A model generated the notes under the pieces. It did not search any database, was not told the DNA's origin, and was given only the letters and a program-made list of their open reading frames with translations. From Pararhizobium antarcticum (GTDB lineage Bacteria > Pseudomonadota > Alphaproteobacteria > Rhizobiales > Rhizobiaceae): a DNA stretch of 64,000 nucleotides. Position 1 is the stretch's first letter, and each line of letters begins with the position of its first letter. A program made the translations under genes and the position numbers. Below are positions 8,950 through 19,885 of this stretch, in pieces. Location: positions 1-64,000 of the forward strand of contig NZ_LSRP01000118.1 of NCBI RefSeq assembly GCF_001885585.1. The letters are read 5' to 3'.

Positions 8950-9405
8950 ATGGGCATGGCAATGGGCGGATCGAAGGGCTCGGGCGGCGGACGTCGCCGG
9001 CGCGGCCGCGGCGGCAAGGCCATCATGAGCGAAATCAATGTGACGCCGTTTGTCGACGTCATGCTCGTTCTCCTGATCATCTTCATGGTCGCCGCGCCGA
9101 TGATGACGGTCGGCGTGCCGATCGACCTGCCGGAAACCCAGGCCAAGGCGCTCAATGCCGACACCCAGCCGATCACGCTCTCGGTCAAGACCAATGGCGA
9201 GGTCTTCCTTCAGGAAACGCCGATCCCGCTCGAGGAAATCGTCGCAAAGCTCGAGGCCATTGCCACGACCGGTTACAGCGAGCGCATCTTCGTTCGCGGT
9301 GATGCGACGGCGCCATATGGCGTGATCGCCGACGTCATGACGCGCATCCAGAATGCCGGCTTCAAGAATATCGGCCTCGTTACGCAGCCGAAAAAGGACC
9401 AGTAG
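8950..9405 (+). CDS. tolR: TolR, stator subunit of the Tol-Pal system
   Basis: A 151-aa ExbD/TolR protein. A basic Gly/Arg-rich cytoplasmic N-terminus leads to NVTPFVDVMLVLLIIFMVAAP (about residues 30-50), the single membrane helix carrying the conserved proton-accepting Asp. The periplasmic domain follows, with the typical ending of a short beta-strand and GLVTQP. It works with TolQ to couple proton flow to TolA movement. tolA follows within 10 bases. Confidence 0.96.
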   Translation: MGMAMGGSKGSGGGRRRRGRGGKAIMSEINVTPFVDVMLVLLIIFMVAAPMMTVGVPIDLPETQAKALNADTQPITLSVKTNGEVFLQETPIPLEEIVAKLEAIATTGYSERIFVRGDATAPYGVIADVMTRIQNAGFKNIGLVTQPKKDQ

Positions 9406-9415
9406 AGCGCGCGCG

Positions 9416-10486
9416 ATGAAGACCAGTCTCGTCACATCTGCGGTTCTGCATGCCCTCGTCCTCACCTGGGCGCTGGTGTCGCTCGGCAGTCCCGAAGCCT
9501 TCGAGGTTTCGGATTCTGAAGCCTTGCCGGTTGAAATGGTGCCGATCGAGGAACTGACGCAGACGCAACAGGGCGTCAAGGAAGCACCCAAGGCCGAAAA
9601 ATCGTCACCGACCCCGACCAAACGGCCTGACCGGGTGGAGAATGCCGAAAATGCTGGTGACAACGATGTCGATCTGAAGACGCCGCCCACGCCGGACGCG
9701 AAGCCCCTCAATACAGAATCTGCTGCCGCCCCTGAAAAGACCGAGAAGGCTCTGCCGACACCGGATCCGGTGAAGGAAGAAATCGAGGAACAGACGGAAG
9801 AAAAGCCGGCATCCGAGCCAGCGACGGAAGTCGCCGCTCTGCCGACGCCCAAGGAAGAGGTCAAGCCGGAGCCTGAACCCGAGGAAGCGCCCGCAGAGGA
9901 ACAGCCGGCCGAAAACCCGGAAGCCGAGGCGCTGCCAGACAAGATCCCGACGCCGATGGCCAAGCCCAAGGTCGAGGCACAGGCCCAGACCGCCAAGACG
10001 CCGGACCGCAAGAACGAGGAAGCCAAGAAGGAAACGAAAAAGGCTGCCTCTGCCAAGGAAAGCGATTTCAACGCCGACGAAGTGGCCGCGCTTCTGAACA
10101 AGACGGAGCCTTCCGGCGGCGGCGCAAAACGCTCGACGGAAACGGCATCGCTCGGCACCAAGAAGACGACGATCGGCAACACGCTCTCGCAGAGCGAGAT
10201 GGACGCGCTACGCGGCCAGATCCAGAACAACTGGTCGATCATTCCCGGCATGGCCGACGCGGGTGACGTGCGCATCAAGGTGACGATGCAACTCGATGAA
10301 AGCGGCAATCTGGTCGGCGAGCCTGTGGTTGAAGCCACTGGTGGTTCGGAAACTGCCCGGCGGGCGCTTGCAAGTGGTGCGGCGCGTGCCATCCGCAAGT
10401 CTGTTCCCTTCAAGGGCTTGCCGCCGGACAAATATGATTCCTGGAGCGATGTGGTCGTGAATTTCGATCCTAGCTCCATGCTCTGA
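9416..10486 (+). CDS. tolA: TolA, periplasm-spanning Tol-Pal protein
   Basis: A 356-aa protein. It has an N-terminal membrane anchor (residues 3-22, [20 protein letters not shown]), then a long Glu/Pro/Lys/Ala-rich segment (about 45-230) that would span the periplasm, and a C-terminal globular domain of about 100 residues containing [13 protein letters not shown] and a TonB/TolA-type alternating strand pattern. The ATG at 9416 gives the anchor directly; the upstream in-frame start overlaps tolR. TolA links the TolQR motor to Pal and TolB. The central region is acidic and proline-rich, unlike the Ala/Lys helix of enterobacterial TolA, as is usual in alphaproteobacteria. Confidence 0.93.
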   Translation: MKTSLVTSAVLHALVLTWALVSLGSPEAFEVSDSEALPVEMVPIEELTQTQQGVKEAPKAEKSSPTPTKRPDRVENAENAGDNDVDLKTPPTPDAKPLNTESAAAPEKTEKALPTPDPVKEEIEEQTEEKPASEPATEVAALPTPKEEVKPEPEPEEAPAEEQPAENPEAEALPDKIPTPMAKPKVEAQAQTAKTPDRKNEEAKKETKKAASAKESDFNADEVAALLNKTEPSGGGAKRSTETASLGTKKTTIGNTLSQSEMDALRGQIQNNWSIIPGMADAGDVRIKVTMQLDESGNLVGEPVVEATGGSETARRALASGAARAIRKSVPFKGLPPDKYDSWSDVVVNFDPSSML

Positions 10487-10496
10487 ACATAAGAAA

Positions 10497-11828
10497 ATGA
10501 ATTGGCTGAAAGGCTTTGCAACAATGTTGAAACGCAACATCTTCCGTTTTCTGATCGTCCTCACGGGTATGGTTTCCCTGATGGCGGCACCGGCGCATGC
10601 GCTGGTCGAAATCAACATCAACAAGGGCAATGTCGAGCCCCTGCCGATCGCTGTCACCGACTTTCTGCAGGGTGAACTCGGCCAGAAGATTTCCGACGTC
10701 GTGGCCGCCGACCTGAAACGATCCGGCCTGTTCGCACCGATCGACAAGGGTGCCTTCATCGAGAAGATCAGCAATCCCGACGCTGCCCCCCGCTTCGAGG
10801 ACTGGAAGGTCATCAATGCGCAGGCGCTGGTCACCGGCCGGGTAACGCAGGAAGCCGACGGGCGTCTGAAGGCGGAGTTCCGCCTCTGGGATTCCTTTGC
10901 CGGCCAGCAGATGACCGGTCAGCAGTTCTTTACGCAGCCGGAAAACTGGCGTCGCGTTGCCCATATTATCGCTGACGCGATCTACAAGCAGATCACCGGT
11001 GAGGAGGGCTATTTCGACACGCGCATCGTCTATGTTGCCGAGAGCGGCCCGAAGACGGCCCGCAAGCGCCAGCTTGCCATCATGGACCAGGACGGCGCCA
11101 ATGCCCGTGCCGTCACCAACAATGCCGATCTCGTGCTGACGCCGCGCTTTTCGCCGAACAAGCAGGAAATCACCTACATGTCCTTCGAGGGCAACCAGCC
11201 GCGCGTCTACCTGCTGCAACTGGAAACCGGACAGCGCGAAGTCGTCGGCAATTTTCCGGGCATGACTTTTGCGCCGCGCTTCTCGCCGGATGGCCAGCGC
11301 GTCATCATGAGCCTGCAGCAGGAAGGCAATGCCAACATCTACACGATGGACCTGCGCTCGCGCACGACGACCCGTCTGACGAACACAGCGGCGATCGATA
11401 CCTCGCCCTCCTATTCGCCCGATGGCAGCCAGGTGGTGTTCGAAAGCGACCGCGGCGGCAAGCAGCAGCTCTATGTGATGAGCGCCACCGGCGGCGGGCA
11501 GAACCGCATCTCGTTCGGCGACGGCTCGTACTCGACGCCGGTCTGGTCGCCACGCGGCGATCTGATCGCCTTCACCAAGCAGTCGGGCGGCAAGTTCTCG
11601 ATCGGCGTCATGAAGCCGGACGGTTCGGGCGAGCGCATTCTGACCACGGGCTTCCACAATGAAGGTCCGACCTGGGCACCGAACGGTCGCGTGCTGATGT
11701 TCTTCCGCCAGAATGCTGGCGCCGGCGGACCGCAGCTCTATTCCATCGATCTGACCGGATACAACGAACAGCTCGTCTCGACGCAGGGCTTTGCATCCGA
11801 CCCGGCCTGGTCGCCGCTCCTCGAATAG
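10497..11828 (+). CDS. tolB: TolB, periplasmic beta-propeller of the Tol-Pal system
   Basis: A 443-aa exported protein. A hydrophobic signal (about residues 14-35, ending PAHA) is followed by the TolB N-terminal alpha/beta domain and a six-bladed propeller. Blade signatures are visible as [45 protein letters not shown] and PAWSP. TolB binds Pal and is displaced by TolA. Translation could start at 10497 or at the in-frame ATG at 10524; the ribosome-binding site is poor for both. It ends 196 bases before pal. Confidence 0.95.
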   Translation: MNWLKGFATMLKRNIFRFLIVLTGMVSLMAAPAHALVEININKGNVEPLPIAVTDFLQGELGQKISDVVAADLKRSGLFAPIDKGAFIEKISNPDAAPRFEDWKVINAQALVTGRVTQEADGRLKAEFRLWDSFAGQQMTGQQFFTQPENWRRVAHIIADAIYKQITGEEGYFDTRIVYVAESGPKTARKRQLAIMDQDGANARAVTNNADLVLTPRFSPNKQEITYMSFEGNQPRVYLLQLETGQREVVGNFPGMTFAPRFSPDGQRVIMSLQQEGNANIYTMDLRSRTTTRLTNTAAIDTSPSYSPDGSQVVFESDRGGKQQLYVMSATGGGQNRISFGDGSYSTPVWSPRGDLIAFTKQSGGKFSIGVMKPDGSGERILTTGFHNEGPTWAPNGRVLMFFRQNAGAGGPQLYSIDLTGYNEQLVSTQGFASDPAWSPLLE

Positions 11829-12024
11829 GCTTTGTGCAATGCGGCGGGAATTGTGGCGAAGGCGCCGCGTTCTCGCCGCAAAGTGCTGATTAGCCAGCCT
11901 CCAAATGTAGAATTGTCTTTCTGTTAACCATACCCGTTGAAATCGGGTTAACCGCTTCCGGTTACAGTCTGGCAACCCTGAATACAAACTGTCCAGATTT
12001 TACTGACATCCAAGGAGACCGGCC

Positions 12025-12555
12025 ATGAGCCGCATTCACACCCCGGCCGCAGGCCGCATGAATACCCTCGCTCGCAATCCGGTCATGATTGCCTTGTTCA
12101 TGACGCTTGCCATTGCCGGCTGCGCATCGAAGAAGAACCTGCCGAACAATGCCAATGATCTCGGTCTCGGTGCCAACGCGGCAACCCCGGGCTCGACGCA
12201 GGACTTCACCGTCAATGTCGGCGACCGCATCTTCTTCGATACCGATAGCTCGTCGATCCGTGCCGATGCCCAGTCGACGCTCGCTCGCCAGGCCCAGTGG
12301 CTTGCCAAGTATCCGAACTACCAGATCACGGTCGAAGGCCATGCCGACGAACGCGGCACCCGCGAATACAATCTGGCACTCGGCGCCCGTCGCGCTGCAG
12401 CCACCAAGGACTTCCTTGCTTCGCAGGGCGTTCCGGCCAGCCGTCTGCGGACGATCTCCTTCGGCAAGGAAAAGCCGGTCGCCGTCTGCGACGACATTTC
12501 CTGCTGGTCGCAGAACCGCCGCGCCGTCACGGTGCTGGGTGGCGCCGGCATGTAA
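12025..12555 (+). CDS. pal: Pal, peptidoglycan-associated lipoprotein
   Basis: A 176-aa lipoprotein with lipobox LAIAGC (Cys about residue 33) and a C-terminal OmpA-type peptidoglycan-binding domain. TVEGHADERGTREYNLALGARRA holds the conserved Asp and Arg that grip meso-diaminopimelate. It is anchored in the outer membrane and pulls it inward at the division site through TolB/TolA. AAGGAGA lies upstream of the start. It has its own upstream region with two TTAACC motifs and is followed by a strong terminator. Confidence 0.97.
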   Translation: MSRIHTPAAGRMNTLARNPVMIALFMTLAIAGCASKKNLPNNANDLGLGANAATPGSTQDFTVNVGDRIFFDTDSSSIRADAQSTLARQAQWLAKYPNYQITVEGHADERGTREYNLALGARRAAATKDFLASQGVPASRLRTISFGKEKPVAVCDDISCWSQNRRAVTVLGGAGM

Positions 12556-12582
12556 TGCCGCCATTTGCAGAAAAGACATCGG

Positions 12583-12615
12583 AAATGGCGGCAGTTTTGC
12601 CGCCATTTCTTTTTT
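12583..12615 (+). terminator. Rho-independent terminator after pal
   Basis: An 11-bp perfect stem AAATGGCGGCA / TGCCGCCATTT with a GTTT loop, followed by CTTTTTT. It lies between pal and cpoB, so cpoB is probably also read from its own promoter or by readthrough. Confidence 0.88.
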
Positions 12616-12742
12616 ATCCATACTTTGGCCGAACTCCGTTGCTTTTTGACGGCAATTGGAAAAGTGTGCGGCAATCATCGCAGGGCGGCAAACCCATAGC
12701 CCCGCGGATGAGACCATGGGTTTTCGAACAGGATATGACGAT

Positions 12743-13732
12743 ATGAAACATCTTGTCGTGGCAGCAATGATTGGCCTTTCCGCCTTTGCGGGTCTGGGTC
12801 AGCCGGCGATGGCCATGCCGCTTTCCGCGCTTTTGAACCGCGCACTCGATGGCGACGCCCAGACTGGGCAGTGGCCGCCGCTCGTAAAAGTCCAGGCTAG
12901 CGATGCCGGGCGTGTCGGGCAGCTTGAAGAACAGATCCGCTCGCTCAACGGGCGTATCGAGGAAATGAGTTTCCAGCTTCTGCAGATGCAGGAGCAGATC
13001 CGCAAGTTCCAGGAGGACAACGAATTCCGCTTCCAGGATCTGGAAAGCGGCAAGTCGGGCGCCACCGGCAAGAGCGGCGCAGTGGAAACACCAAGGACCA
13101 GCGACCAGGCATCCGCTGCCGCTCCGGCAACGGGTGACCAGGCCGCTGCAACCGATCCCAACGCAGGTTTGGGATCGGACACCGTTGCGGGTACGCCACC
13201 ATCGACGCTGGGCCAGATTGTTTTCGATGAGAATGGCAATCCGGTCGCTGCCAACAGCGACACGCAAGCAGGGCTGGACACGACGCTTCCGGGCGTCGAT
13301 AGCGGCATCAATGCGACGCCGGAAACACAGCAGCAGACAGCGTCCCTCGATAATCCCGGCGATCTCTATCAATCGGCCTATGGCCATGTCTTGTCGGGCG
13401 ACTATGGCGTTGCCGAAAAGGAATTTCGCGACTATCTCGATGTCTTTCCGAATGGCGAAAAGGCAGCAGATGCCAGCTTCTGGATGGGCGAAGCGCAGTA
13501 TTCGCAGGGCAAGTTCAACGAATCGGCGAAGACTTTCCTGAATGCGCACCAAGCCTACAGCAAATCGCCGAAGGCACCCGAAATGCTGCTGAAGCTCGGC
13601 ATGTCGCTCGCAGCTCTCGACAACAAGGACACCGCCTGCGCCACGCTGCGCGAGGTGACCAAGCGCTATCCCAAGGCATCGAATGCCGTCCGGGCCAAGG
13701 TGACAAGCGAGCAGGGCCGCCTTGCCTGCTGA
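12743..13732 (+). CDS. cpoB: CpoB (YbgF), Tol-Pal and division coordinator
   Basis: A 329-aa periplasmic protein. The signal peptide runs over residues 1-23 (ending PAMAMP), then a coiled-coil trimerisation segment at about residues 50-90 (LEEQIRSLNGRIEEMSFQLL and following), a Ser/Ala/Thr-rich linker, and TPR repeats in the last 120 residues (YGHVLSGDYGVAEKEFRDYL, ADASFWMGEAQYSQGKF). The family coordinates peptidoglycan synthesis with outer-membrane constriction. I chose 12743 because it has AGGAT upstream and begins the signal peptide; 12716 and 12656 are longer but poorer. The 3' end overlaps tilS by 11 bases. Confidence 0.92.
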   Translation: MKHLVVAAMIGLSAFAGLGQPAMAMPLSALLNRALDGDAQTGQWPPLVKVQASDAGRVGQLEEQIRSLNGRIEEMSFQLLQMQEQIRKFQEDNEFRFQDLESGKSGATGKSGAVETPRTSDQASAAAPATGDQAAATDPNAGLGSDTVAGTPPSTLGQIVFDENGNPVAANSDTQAGLDTTLPGVDSGINATPETQQQTASLDNPGDLYQSAYGHVLSGDYGVAEKEFRDYLDVFPNGEKAADASFWMGEAQYSQGKFNESAKTFLNAHQAYSKSPKAPEMLLKLGMSLAALDNKDTACATLREVTKRYPKASNAVRAKVTSEQGRLAC

Positions 13733-15128
13733 GGTCATTGCGACCGATCCCGCCGCCGTCCTCGACGCGGCACGTCAATTTCTCGAAACATTCCATACGC
13801 CCGGTCTTGTTCTCGTCGCCGTTTCCGGTGGCAGCGATTCGACGGGGCTTCTCCTCGCCCTGAACGAGGCGATGACCAGCGCATCCGGATTTTCACTCGC
13901 CGCGTGCACCATCGACCATGCCCTTCGCGCCGAATCGGCAGCGGAGGCGCAACTCGTTGCACAGCTTTGCGCCCGGCTCGGCATTGCCCATATCACCCGC
14001 CGTTGGGACGGGGAAAAGCCACTCACCGGCCTGCAGGCGGCAGCCCGTGGAGCGCGATACCGGCTGTTATCCGCCGTTGCGCATGAGAGCGGCGCGCTTT
14101 GTGTCGTCACCGGTCATTCAAGCAATGACCAGATCGAGACCATCGCCATGCGCAGCAGCCGTTCAGAAACGGGTAGCACGGGCCTTTCCGGAATGGCGGA
14201 TGCCGTTCTTTTCGAACAGCGGACATGGGTGCTGCGCCCCTTTCTCGGCCTCGATCGCGCGATGATCCGCGCCTATCTTCTGGCTCGCGGCGAGGGTTGG
14301 ATCGATGATCCCAGCAATGACGCCGACCGTTTCGAGCGGGTTCGGGTGCGTCGGACGCTGGCGGAAAATCCTGACGCCACGGCGCAGGCGCCGGATGGGG
14401 CGCTGTTGGAGCGGCAAGCCTTGGAGCGGCGAACCTTGGTCCGGCAAAGCTCAGCCCGGCAAGCCATGGCGGGGCAGGCCGCCGGCTATCTGGGCAAGCA
14501 TGCGACGGTCTGCGGCGGGCTTGTGGCGCGCATCGATCCGGCGCCAGTGTGGGACGCTGGCAGGGATGCCTCCATCAGGGGCATTCTCGCTCTGGCGGCC
14601 TGTCTGGGGGGGCGGGCCTATCTGCCCGGTCGCGAGACGACGGAGCGCCTGGGCGACTTCATCGCGAGTGGCGCCCTCGGGCGGCTGACAGCGGGCCGTG
14701 TGGTGTTTGATCGCCGCCGTTCCGGGCTCTATCTCTATCGCGAGGCCCGAAACCTGCCCATCCTTGAGGTGTGCCCCGGTGAAGAAGGCGTATGGGACGG
14801 TCGCTTCCGGATCGAAAATCGGGCGAAACAACCCATCTTCGTCTCTGCTGTCTCCGACGGTGCACAAACGATGGCGGGACTCATTGCCGCAGGCGTGCCG
14901 GATGGCGTCGCGCGGCGCGCGGCAGCGGCCGCGCCCGCGGTTTTGGTCGCCGATCCGGGATCCAAGGCTGTAAGCCCTGTAAATGTTGGGATCTGGCTTT
15001 CACCGTGGGACACCTTTTTGCCGCGTTTTGACCTGACACTCGCCAATCAATGCGCCACGTTGTTTGGCCGGGCCTGTTACAAGCAGCTTCCGGTTCAATC
15101 TGTTTTGGCAGAAAGTGCCGCCTTTTAA
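13722..15128 (+). CDS. tilS: tRNA(Ile)-lysidine synthase TilS
   Basis: A 468-aa N-type ATP pyrophosphatase. The PP-loop VAVSGGSDSTGLL is at about residues 30-42, and CTIDHALRAES and GHSSNDQIETIAMR match the family core. It changes C34 of tRNA-Ile(CAU) to lysidine so that it reads AUA; the gene is essential in most bacteria. The N-terminus is conserved and the C-terminal part (after about residue 240) is weakly conserved, as usual. A locally repetitive stretch near residues 228-252 (LERQALERRTLVRQ) follows the catalytic domain. It overlaps cpoB and precedes ftsH, an arrangement seen in many proteobacteria. Confidence 0.94.
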   Translation: MPAEVIATDPAAVLDAARQFLETFHTPGLVLVAVSGGSDSTGLLLALNEAMTSASGFSLAACTIDHALRAESAAEAQLVAQLCARLGIAHITRRWDGEKPLTGLQAAARGARYRLLSAVAHESGALCVVTGHSSNDQIETIAMRSSRSETGSTGLSGMADAVLFEQRTWVLRPFLGLDRAMIRAYLLARGEGWIDDPSNDADRFERVRVRRTLAENPDATAQAPDGALLERQALERRTLVRQSSARQAMAGQAAGYLGKHATVCGGLVARIDPAPVWDAGRDASIRGILALAACLGGRAYLPGRETTERLGDFIASGALGRLTAGRVVFDRRRSGLYLYREARNLPILEVCPGEEGVWDGRFRIENRAKQPIFVSAVSDGAQTMAGLIAAGVPDGVARRAAAAAPAVLVADPGSKAVSPVNVGIWLSPWDTFLPRFDLTLANQCATLFGRACYKQLPVQSVLAESAAF

Positions 15129-15244
15129 CGGAAAAGACGGGTTGATCCGTGGTTTGCCTTGGCAAGCCGATCCCGCAACCCTATGTTAGCAGCAAGAAAG
15201 CGGCCTCAAATCATTGCAGGCTGCAAGAGGTTCCGGGGAGTTCG

Positions 15245-17191
15245 ATGAACCCTAATTTTCGTAATTTTGCCCTTTGGGCCATCATAGCGCTCTTGTTGAT
15301 TGCGCTGTTCAGCATGTTCCAGCAACCGGCCGAGCGCACAGGCGCGCGCGAGATTCCGTTCTCGCAGTTCCTGAAGGATGTGGATGGCAGCCGCGTCAAG
15401 GAAGTCGTGATCACCGGCAACAAGGTGATCGGCTCCTATGGCGAGAGCGGCGCGACCTTCCAGACCTATGCACCGTCCGTGGACACGGCGCTGACCGAGC
15501 GCATGGAAGCCAAGAACGTCACCGTTACAATCCGACCCGAGAATGACGGTTCCTCCGGCTTCCTGAGCTATGTCGGCACGCTTCTCCCCATGCTTCTGAT
15601 TCTCGGTGTCTGGCTCTTCTTCATGCGCCAGATGCAGGGCGGCGGGCGCGGTGGCGCGATGGGCTTCGGCAAGTCGAAGGCCAAGCTGCTCACTGAGGCG
15701 CATGGTCGCGTCACGTTTGACGATGTTGCCGGCGTCGACGAAGCCAAGCAGGATCTCGAGGAAATTGTTGAATTCCTCCGTGATCCCCAGAAATTCCAGC
15801 GCCTCGGCGGCCGTATTCCCCGCGGCGTGCTGCTGGTCGGCCCTCCCGGTACCGGTAAGACGCTTCTGGCGCGCTCCGTTGCCGGTGAAGCCAACGTGCC
15901 GTTCTTCACGATTTCCGGTTCGGACTTCGTTGAAATGTTCGTCGGCGTCGGCGCAAGCCGTGTGCGTGACATGTTCGAGCAGGCCAAGAAGAATGCCCCC
16001 TGCATCATCTTCATCGACGAAATCGATGCCGTCGGTCGCCATCGTGGTGCCGGTCTTGGCGGCGGCAATGACGAGCGCGAACAGACGCTCAACCAGCTGC
16101 TCGTCGAAATGGATGGCTTCGAAGCCAATGAAGGCATCATCCTGATCGCCGCGACCAACCGTCCCGACGTTCTTGACCCGGCGCTGCTGCGTCCGGGCCG
16201 CTTTGACCGCCAGGTCGTGGTGCCGAACCCTGATATCAACGGCCGCGAACGCATCCTCAAGGTGCATGTGCGTAACGTGCCGCTGGCACCGAATGTCGAT
16301 CTCAAGGTTCTCGCCCGTGGCACACCCGGTTTCTCCGGTGCCGACCTGATGAACCTTGTCAACGAATCGGCTCTGATGGCCGCACGCCGCAACAAGCGCG
16401 TCGTTACCATGCAGGAATTCGAAGACGCCAAGGACAAGATCATGATGGGTGCGGAACGCCGCTCGTCCGCCATGACCGAAGCCGAAAAGAAGTTGACCGC
16501 CTATCACGAAGCCGGCCATGCGATCACAGCGCTCAAGGTGCCGCTTGCCGACCCCTTGCACAAGGCTACGATCATTCCGCGTGGCCGTGCGCTCGGCATG
16601 GTCATGCAGCTCCCCGAAGGCGACCGCTATTCGATGAGCTACAAGTGGATGGTTTCGCGCCTGATTATCATGATGGGCGGCCGCGTGGCTGAAGAGATCA
16701 CGTTCGGCAAGGAAAACATCACCTCCGGCGCATCCTCCGACATCGAGCAGGCGACCAAGCTGGCGCGTGCGATGGTGACGCAGTGGGGCTTCTCCGACGT
16801 GCTCGGTCATGTTGCCTATGGTGAAAACCAGCAGGAAGTGTTCCTCGGCCATTCTGTATCGCAGTCCAAGAACGTCTCGGAAGCGACCGCGCAGAAGATC
16901 GACACCGAGGTGCGCCGCCTGATCGACGAGGCTTATGTCGAAGCGACCCGCATCATCACTGATATGAACAGCGAATTTGTCGCGATTGCCGAAGGCCTTC
17001 TCGAATATGAAACGCTGACAGGCGAAGAGATCAAGGCGCTTATCCGCGGCGAAAAGCCAGCGCGTGATCTCGGCGACGATAGCCCGCCGCATCGCGGTTC
17101 GGCCGTGCCGTCGGCCGGTTCGAAAAAGGACGGCTCCCTTGGAAACAAGGGCGACGAGGCCGATGGCGACCTCGAGCCCCAGCCTCAATAA
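15245..17191 (+). CDS. ftsH: FtsH, membrane-bound ATP-dependent zinc protease
   Basis: A 648-aa AAA+ metalloprotease that degrades misfolded membrane proteins and short-lived regulators, in many bacteria including RpoH. Two membrane helices flank a periplasmic domain (about residues 5-24 and 100-120). Walker A GPPGTGKT (about 200), Walker B IIFIDEID, the second region of homology GRFDRQV, and the zinc site HEAGHA (about 420) are all visible. Start 15245 has GGGGAG 6 bases upstream; the ORF extends to 15149 but lacks sense there. Length matches rhizobial FtsH. Confidence 0.98.
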   Translation: MNPNFRNFALWAIIALLLIALFSMFQQPAERTGAREIPFSQFLKDVDGSRVKEVVITGNKVIGSYGESGATFQTYAPSVDTALTERMEAKNVTVTIRPENDGSSGFLSYVGTLLPMLLILGVWLFFMRQMQGGGRGGAMGFGKSKAKLLTEAHGRVTFDDVAGVDEAKQDLEEIVEFLRDPQKFQRLGGRIPRGVLLVGPPGTGKTLLARSVAGEANVPFFTISGSDFVEMFVGVGASRVRDMFEQAKKNAPCIIFIDEIDAVGRHRGAGLGGGNDEREQTLNQLLVEMDGFEANEGIILIAATNRPDVLDPALLRPGRFDRQVVVPNPDINGRERILKVHVRNVPLAPNVDLKVLARGTPGFSGADLMNLVNESALMAARRNKRVVTMQEFEDAKDKIMMGAERRSSAMTEAEKKLTAYHEAGHAITALKVPLADPLHKATIIPRGRALGMVMQLPEGDRYSMSYKWMVSRLIIMMGGRVAEEITFGKENITSGASSDIEQATKLARAMVTQWGFSDVLGHVAYGENQQEVFLGHSVSQSKNVSEATAQKIDTEVRRLIDEAYVEATRIITDMNSEFVAIAEGLLEYETLTGEEIKALIRGEKPARDLGDDSPPHRGSAVPSAGSKKDGSLGNKGDEADGDLEPQPQ

Positions 17192-17212
17192 CGCATCAGT
17201 CCGATTGATTTG

Positions 17213-17247
17213 AAAGCCGCCGGCCGAAAGGTCAGGCGGCTTTTTCT
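17213..17247 (+). terminator. Rho-independent terminator after ftsH
   Basis: Stem AAAGCCGCC / GGCGGCTTT with a 13-base loop and a TTTTT tail, 22 bases past the ftsH stop. Confidence 0.88.
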
Positions 17248-17439
17248 TTGCCGGTTCCTGTGGTGCTCGATCTGGCCGCATTTCGTAACCGGATGTAATG
17301 ATTTCTGATGATAGAAACGGTGCCATTTATTGCAATTTATGGCACACAGAGCGCCAACACACCCGACTTCCGTGCTCTTGGCATGACGATAGCGGAACGC
17401 CGCGGCGTACCACGGTGTGACAACACGAACGGAGCTTAC

Positions 17440-18792
17440 ATGAAGCGGAAATATTTCGGTACGGACGGCATCCGCGGGCAATCCAACATGTTCCCGATGA
17501 CGCCGGATCTGGCGATGCGGGTTGGCATTGCCGTTGGTACCATCTTTCGCAATGGCGACCATCGTCACCGGGTGGTAATCGGCAAGGACACGCGCCTGTC
17601 CGGCTATATGCTGGAAAATGCCATGGTTGCCGGCTTCACGGCTGCCGGTCTCGATGTCTTCCTGCTCGGCCCGATCCCGACGCCGGGCGTTGCCATGCTG
17701 ACCCGTTCGTTGCGCGCCGATATCGGCGTTATGATCTCGGCATCGCACAACCCTTTTGCCGATAATGGCATCAAGCTCTTCGGACCTGACGGTTACAAGC
17801 TGTCCGACGAGATGGAGAGCCAGATCGAGGATCTTCTCGATAAGGACATGACGGCGCAACTGGCAAAATCGCATGAGATCGGCCGCGCCAAACGCGTCGA
17901 TGGCGACATTTACCGCTATATCGAACATGCCAAACGCACATTGCCGCGCGATGTGACATTGCAGGGATTGCGGGTGGCGATCGACTGCGCCAACGGCGCT
18001 GCCTACAAGGTTGCCCCCCTGGCGCTCTGGGAACTCGGTGCCGATGTGGTGACGATCGGGAACGAACCGAACGGGGTCAACATCAACCTCGATTGCGGCT
18101 CGACACATCCGGAAGCGCTGGCGAAAAAAGTTCATGAGGTCCGTGCCGACATCGGTATCGCGCTCGATGGCGACGCCGACCGCGTGCTGATCGTCGACGA
18201 GAACGGCAGCGTCATCGACGGCGACCAGCTGATGGCGGTGATCGCCGATGAATGGGCCTCGGAAGGCACGCTGAAAGGTGGCGGCATCGTTGCCACCGTC
18301 ATGTCCAATCTTGGGCTGGAGCGTTACCTGACCGGCCGCGGCCTCGATCTGCACCGCACCAAGGTCGGTGATCGCTACGTCGTCGAGCACATGCGTCAGA
18401 ATAATTTCAATGTCGGTGGCGAGCAGTCGGGCCATATCGTGCTCTCCGATTTCGGCACCACCGGCGATGGCCTGGTGGCCGCGCTGCAGATTCTTGCCTG
18501 CGTCAAGCGGCAGGGCCGCACGGTGAGCGAAGTCTGCAACCGTTTCGAGCCGGTGCCGCAGATTTTGAAGAATGTCCGTGTCTCCACGGGCAAGCCGCTG
18601 GAAGACAGTGTCGTTCGCGCGGCGATCGCCGATGCGGAGGCAGAACTCGCCAAGTCCGGCCGTTTGCTCATCCGCCCGTCCGGTACCGAGCCGCTGATCC
18701 GCGTCATGGCGGAAGGCGACGATCGGGCCCAGGTCGAGCGGATCGTCAACGAGCTGATCGGGGTTATCGGAAGCGCACGCAGCGCAGCCTGA
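17440..18792 (+). CDS. glmM: Phosphoglucosamine mutase GlmM
   Basis: A 450-aa enzyme converting glucosamine-6-phosphate to glucosamine-1-phosphate for UDP-GlcNAc, peptidoglycan and [13 protein letters not shown] at the N-terminus, the phosphoserine loop [15 protein letters not shown] (about residue 100), the metal loop DGDADR (about 240) and the phosphate-binding [12 protein letters not shown] near the end are all present. The ATG at 17440 has GGAG 9 bases upstream and gives the family N-terminus; the frame extends to 17308 without support. It is followed by a terminator and is transcribed alone. Confidence 0.97.
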   Translation: MKRKYFGTDGIRGQSNMFPMTPDLAMRVGIAVGTIFRNGDHRHRVVIGKDTRLSGYMLENAMVAGFTAAGLDVFLLGPIPTPGVAMLTRSLRADIGVMISASHNPFADNGIKLFGPDGYKLSDEMESQIEDLLDKDMTAQLAKSHEIGRAKRVDGDIYRYIEHAKRTLPRDVTLQGLRVAIDCANGAAYKVAPLALWELGADVVTIGNEPNGVNINLDCGSTHPEALAKKVHEVRADIGIALDGDADRVLIVDENGSVIDGDQLMAVIADEWASEGTLKGGGIVATVMSNLGLERYLTGRGLDLHRTKVGDRYVVEHMRQNNFNVGGEQSGHIVLSDFGTTGDGLVAALQILACVKRQGRTVSEVCNRFEPVPQILKNVRVSTGKPLEDSVVRAAIADAEAELAKSGRLLIRPSGTEPLIRVMAEGDDRAQVERIVNELIGVIGSARSAA

Positions 18793-18826
18793 TTGGGACA
18801 ATACTGCGTTGGCATCAGAATACTTC

Positions 18827-18855
18827 AGGACCGGACATCGTTCCGGTCCTTTTTA
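18827..18855 (+). terminator. Rho-independent terminator after glmM
   Basis: Nine-bp perfect stem AGGACCGGA / TCCGGTCCT with a 6-base loop, followed by TTTTA. Confidence 0.9.
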
Positions 18856-18931
18856 TGTCTAAAACGATATTTTATTGATGAAAATTATGTAAATACTAAA
18901 ATTCATTGACAACTACGGTAAATTTATGTAG

Positions 18932-18948
18932 TTAATCGAGCCTTAACC
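18932..18948. promoter_or_regulatory. Perfect CtrA-type box upstream of the first outer-membrane gene
   Basis: TTAA (18932-18935), seven bases, TTAACC (18943-18948): an exact match to the known consensus TTAA-N7-TTAAC. It lies 86 bases before the ATG at 19034, in an AT-rich intergenic region. Confidence 0.62.
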
Positions 18949-19033
18949 TTTCCAGTCCATGATCCATTTCGAGAAACGGATTTTGGACGCCGCATGACCG
19001 GTGGCCAAGCAACAATTATAGTGGAGTGTGGCC

Positions 19034-19867
19034 ATGAAGAAGATTTTGAGTGGCGTTGTTGCAGCATTGCTCTGCGGCACATCGGCTTATGCAGCAGACG
19101 TCTATGAACCCCCGATCGAGCAACCCATCATCGAACAGCCGGTCGCTGTCGAGGCGGCCAGCGGTTGGTACCTGCGCGGCGATGCCGGGTTCTCGCTCAA
19201 CAAGCTGCGCGGCGCCCATTTCTATCAGGGCTCGAATGCAAACACCCGCGACTTCGATCACGCCGATCTCGACAATTCCTACACGCTGGGCATTGGTGCC
19301 GGTTACCAGATCAACAACTATCTGCGCACGGACGTCACGCTGGACTATCTCGGCAACGCCGATTTCGAAGGTTCGACGACCGGCGCCTGCGGTGTTGCGG
19401 CGGCCTGCACCTCGCGTGATATTTCCTCGATGACGGCATGGAGCCTTCTCGCCAACGCCTATGTTGATGTCGGCACCTACGGTTCGATCACGCCCTACGT
19501 CGGTGCCGGTATCGGTGGCACCAACGTCAAGTGGGACAAGCTGAAAAACACAAGCTGCGAAACCGGCAATCCGGCAAACTGCGACCCGACCGTCGAGCAT
19601 GGCGGCAAGGACAAGTGGCGCTTCACCTACGCCCTGATGGCCGGCGCGTCGATCGACGTGACCTGCAACATCAAGGCGGACGTGGGCTATCGTTTCCGCC
19701 ATGTCATGGGTGGCAATATGTTCGGCTACGCGCAGAACGGCGGCCCTGGCTCCGACAAGGGCTTGTATCTGCATGAAGCCCGCGCCGGTATGCGTTATTC
19801 GTTCGGCGGTTGCGAACAGCCTTACCAGGCAGTCGATTACCCGGTCGAACAGCCGGTTTACAAGTAG
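19034..19867 (+). CDS. Outer-membrane beta-barrel protein (Omp25/RopB-like), copy 1
   Basis: A 277-aa outer-membrane protein. A 22-residue signal peptide ends SAYA. The mature N-terminus has a repeated acidic-proline motif (EPPIEQPIIEQP), then GWYLRGDAGFS, alternating amphipathic strands, and WRFTYALMAGASIDVTCNIKADVGYRF shared with the next gene. It belongs to the small eight-stranded OMP family of rhizobia and brucellae. ATG 19034 has GGAG 7 bases upstream; a GTG at 19028 is also possible. The C-terminal YPVEQPVYK repeats the EQP motif rather than ending in a classic aromatic residue. A perfect CtrA box precedes the gene. Confidence 0.85.
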   Translation: MKKILSGVVAALLCGTSAYAADVYEPPIEQPIIEQPVAVEAASGWYLRGDAGFSLNKLRGAHFYQGSNANTRDFDHADLDNSYTLGIGAGYQINNYLRTDVTLDYLGNADFEGSTTGACGVAAACTSRDISSMTAWSLLANAYVDVGTYGSITPYVGAGIGGTNVKWDKLKNTSCETGNPANCDPTVEHGGKDKWRFTYALMAGASIDVTCNIKADVGYRFRHVMGGNMFGYAQNGGPGSDKGLYLHEARAGMRYSFGGCEQPYQAVDYPVEQPVYK

Positions 19868-19885
19868 GATCCTATCGTTTTTTTC

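Noticed and set aside
15206-17326. Long 706-aa minus-strand frame
   Set aside because: It lies antisense to the complete, motif-rich ftsH and has no recognisable domains.
17185-18801. 538-aa minus-strand frame
   Set aside because: Antisense to glmM; high-GC DNA keeps the opposite frame open.
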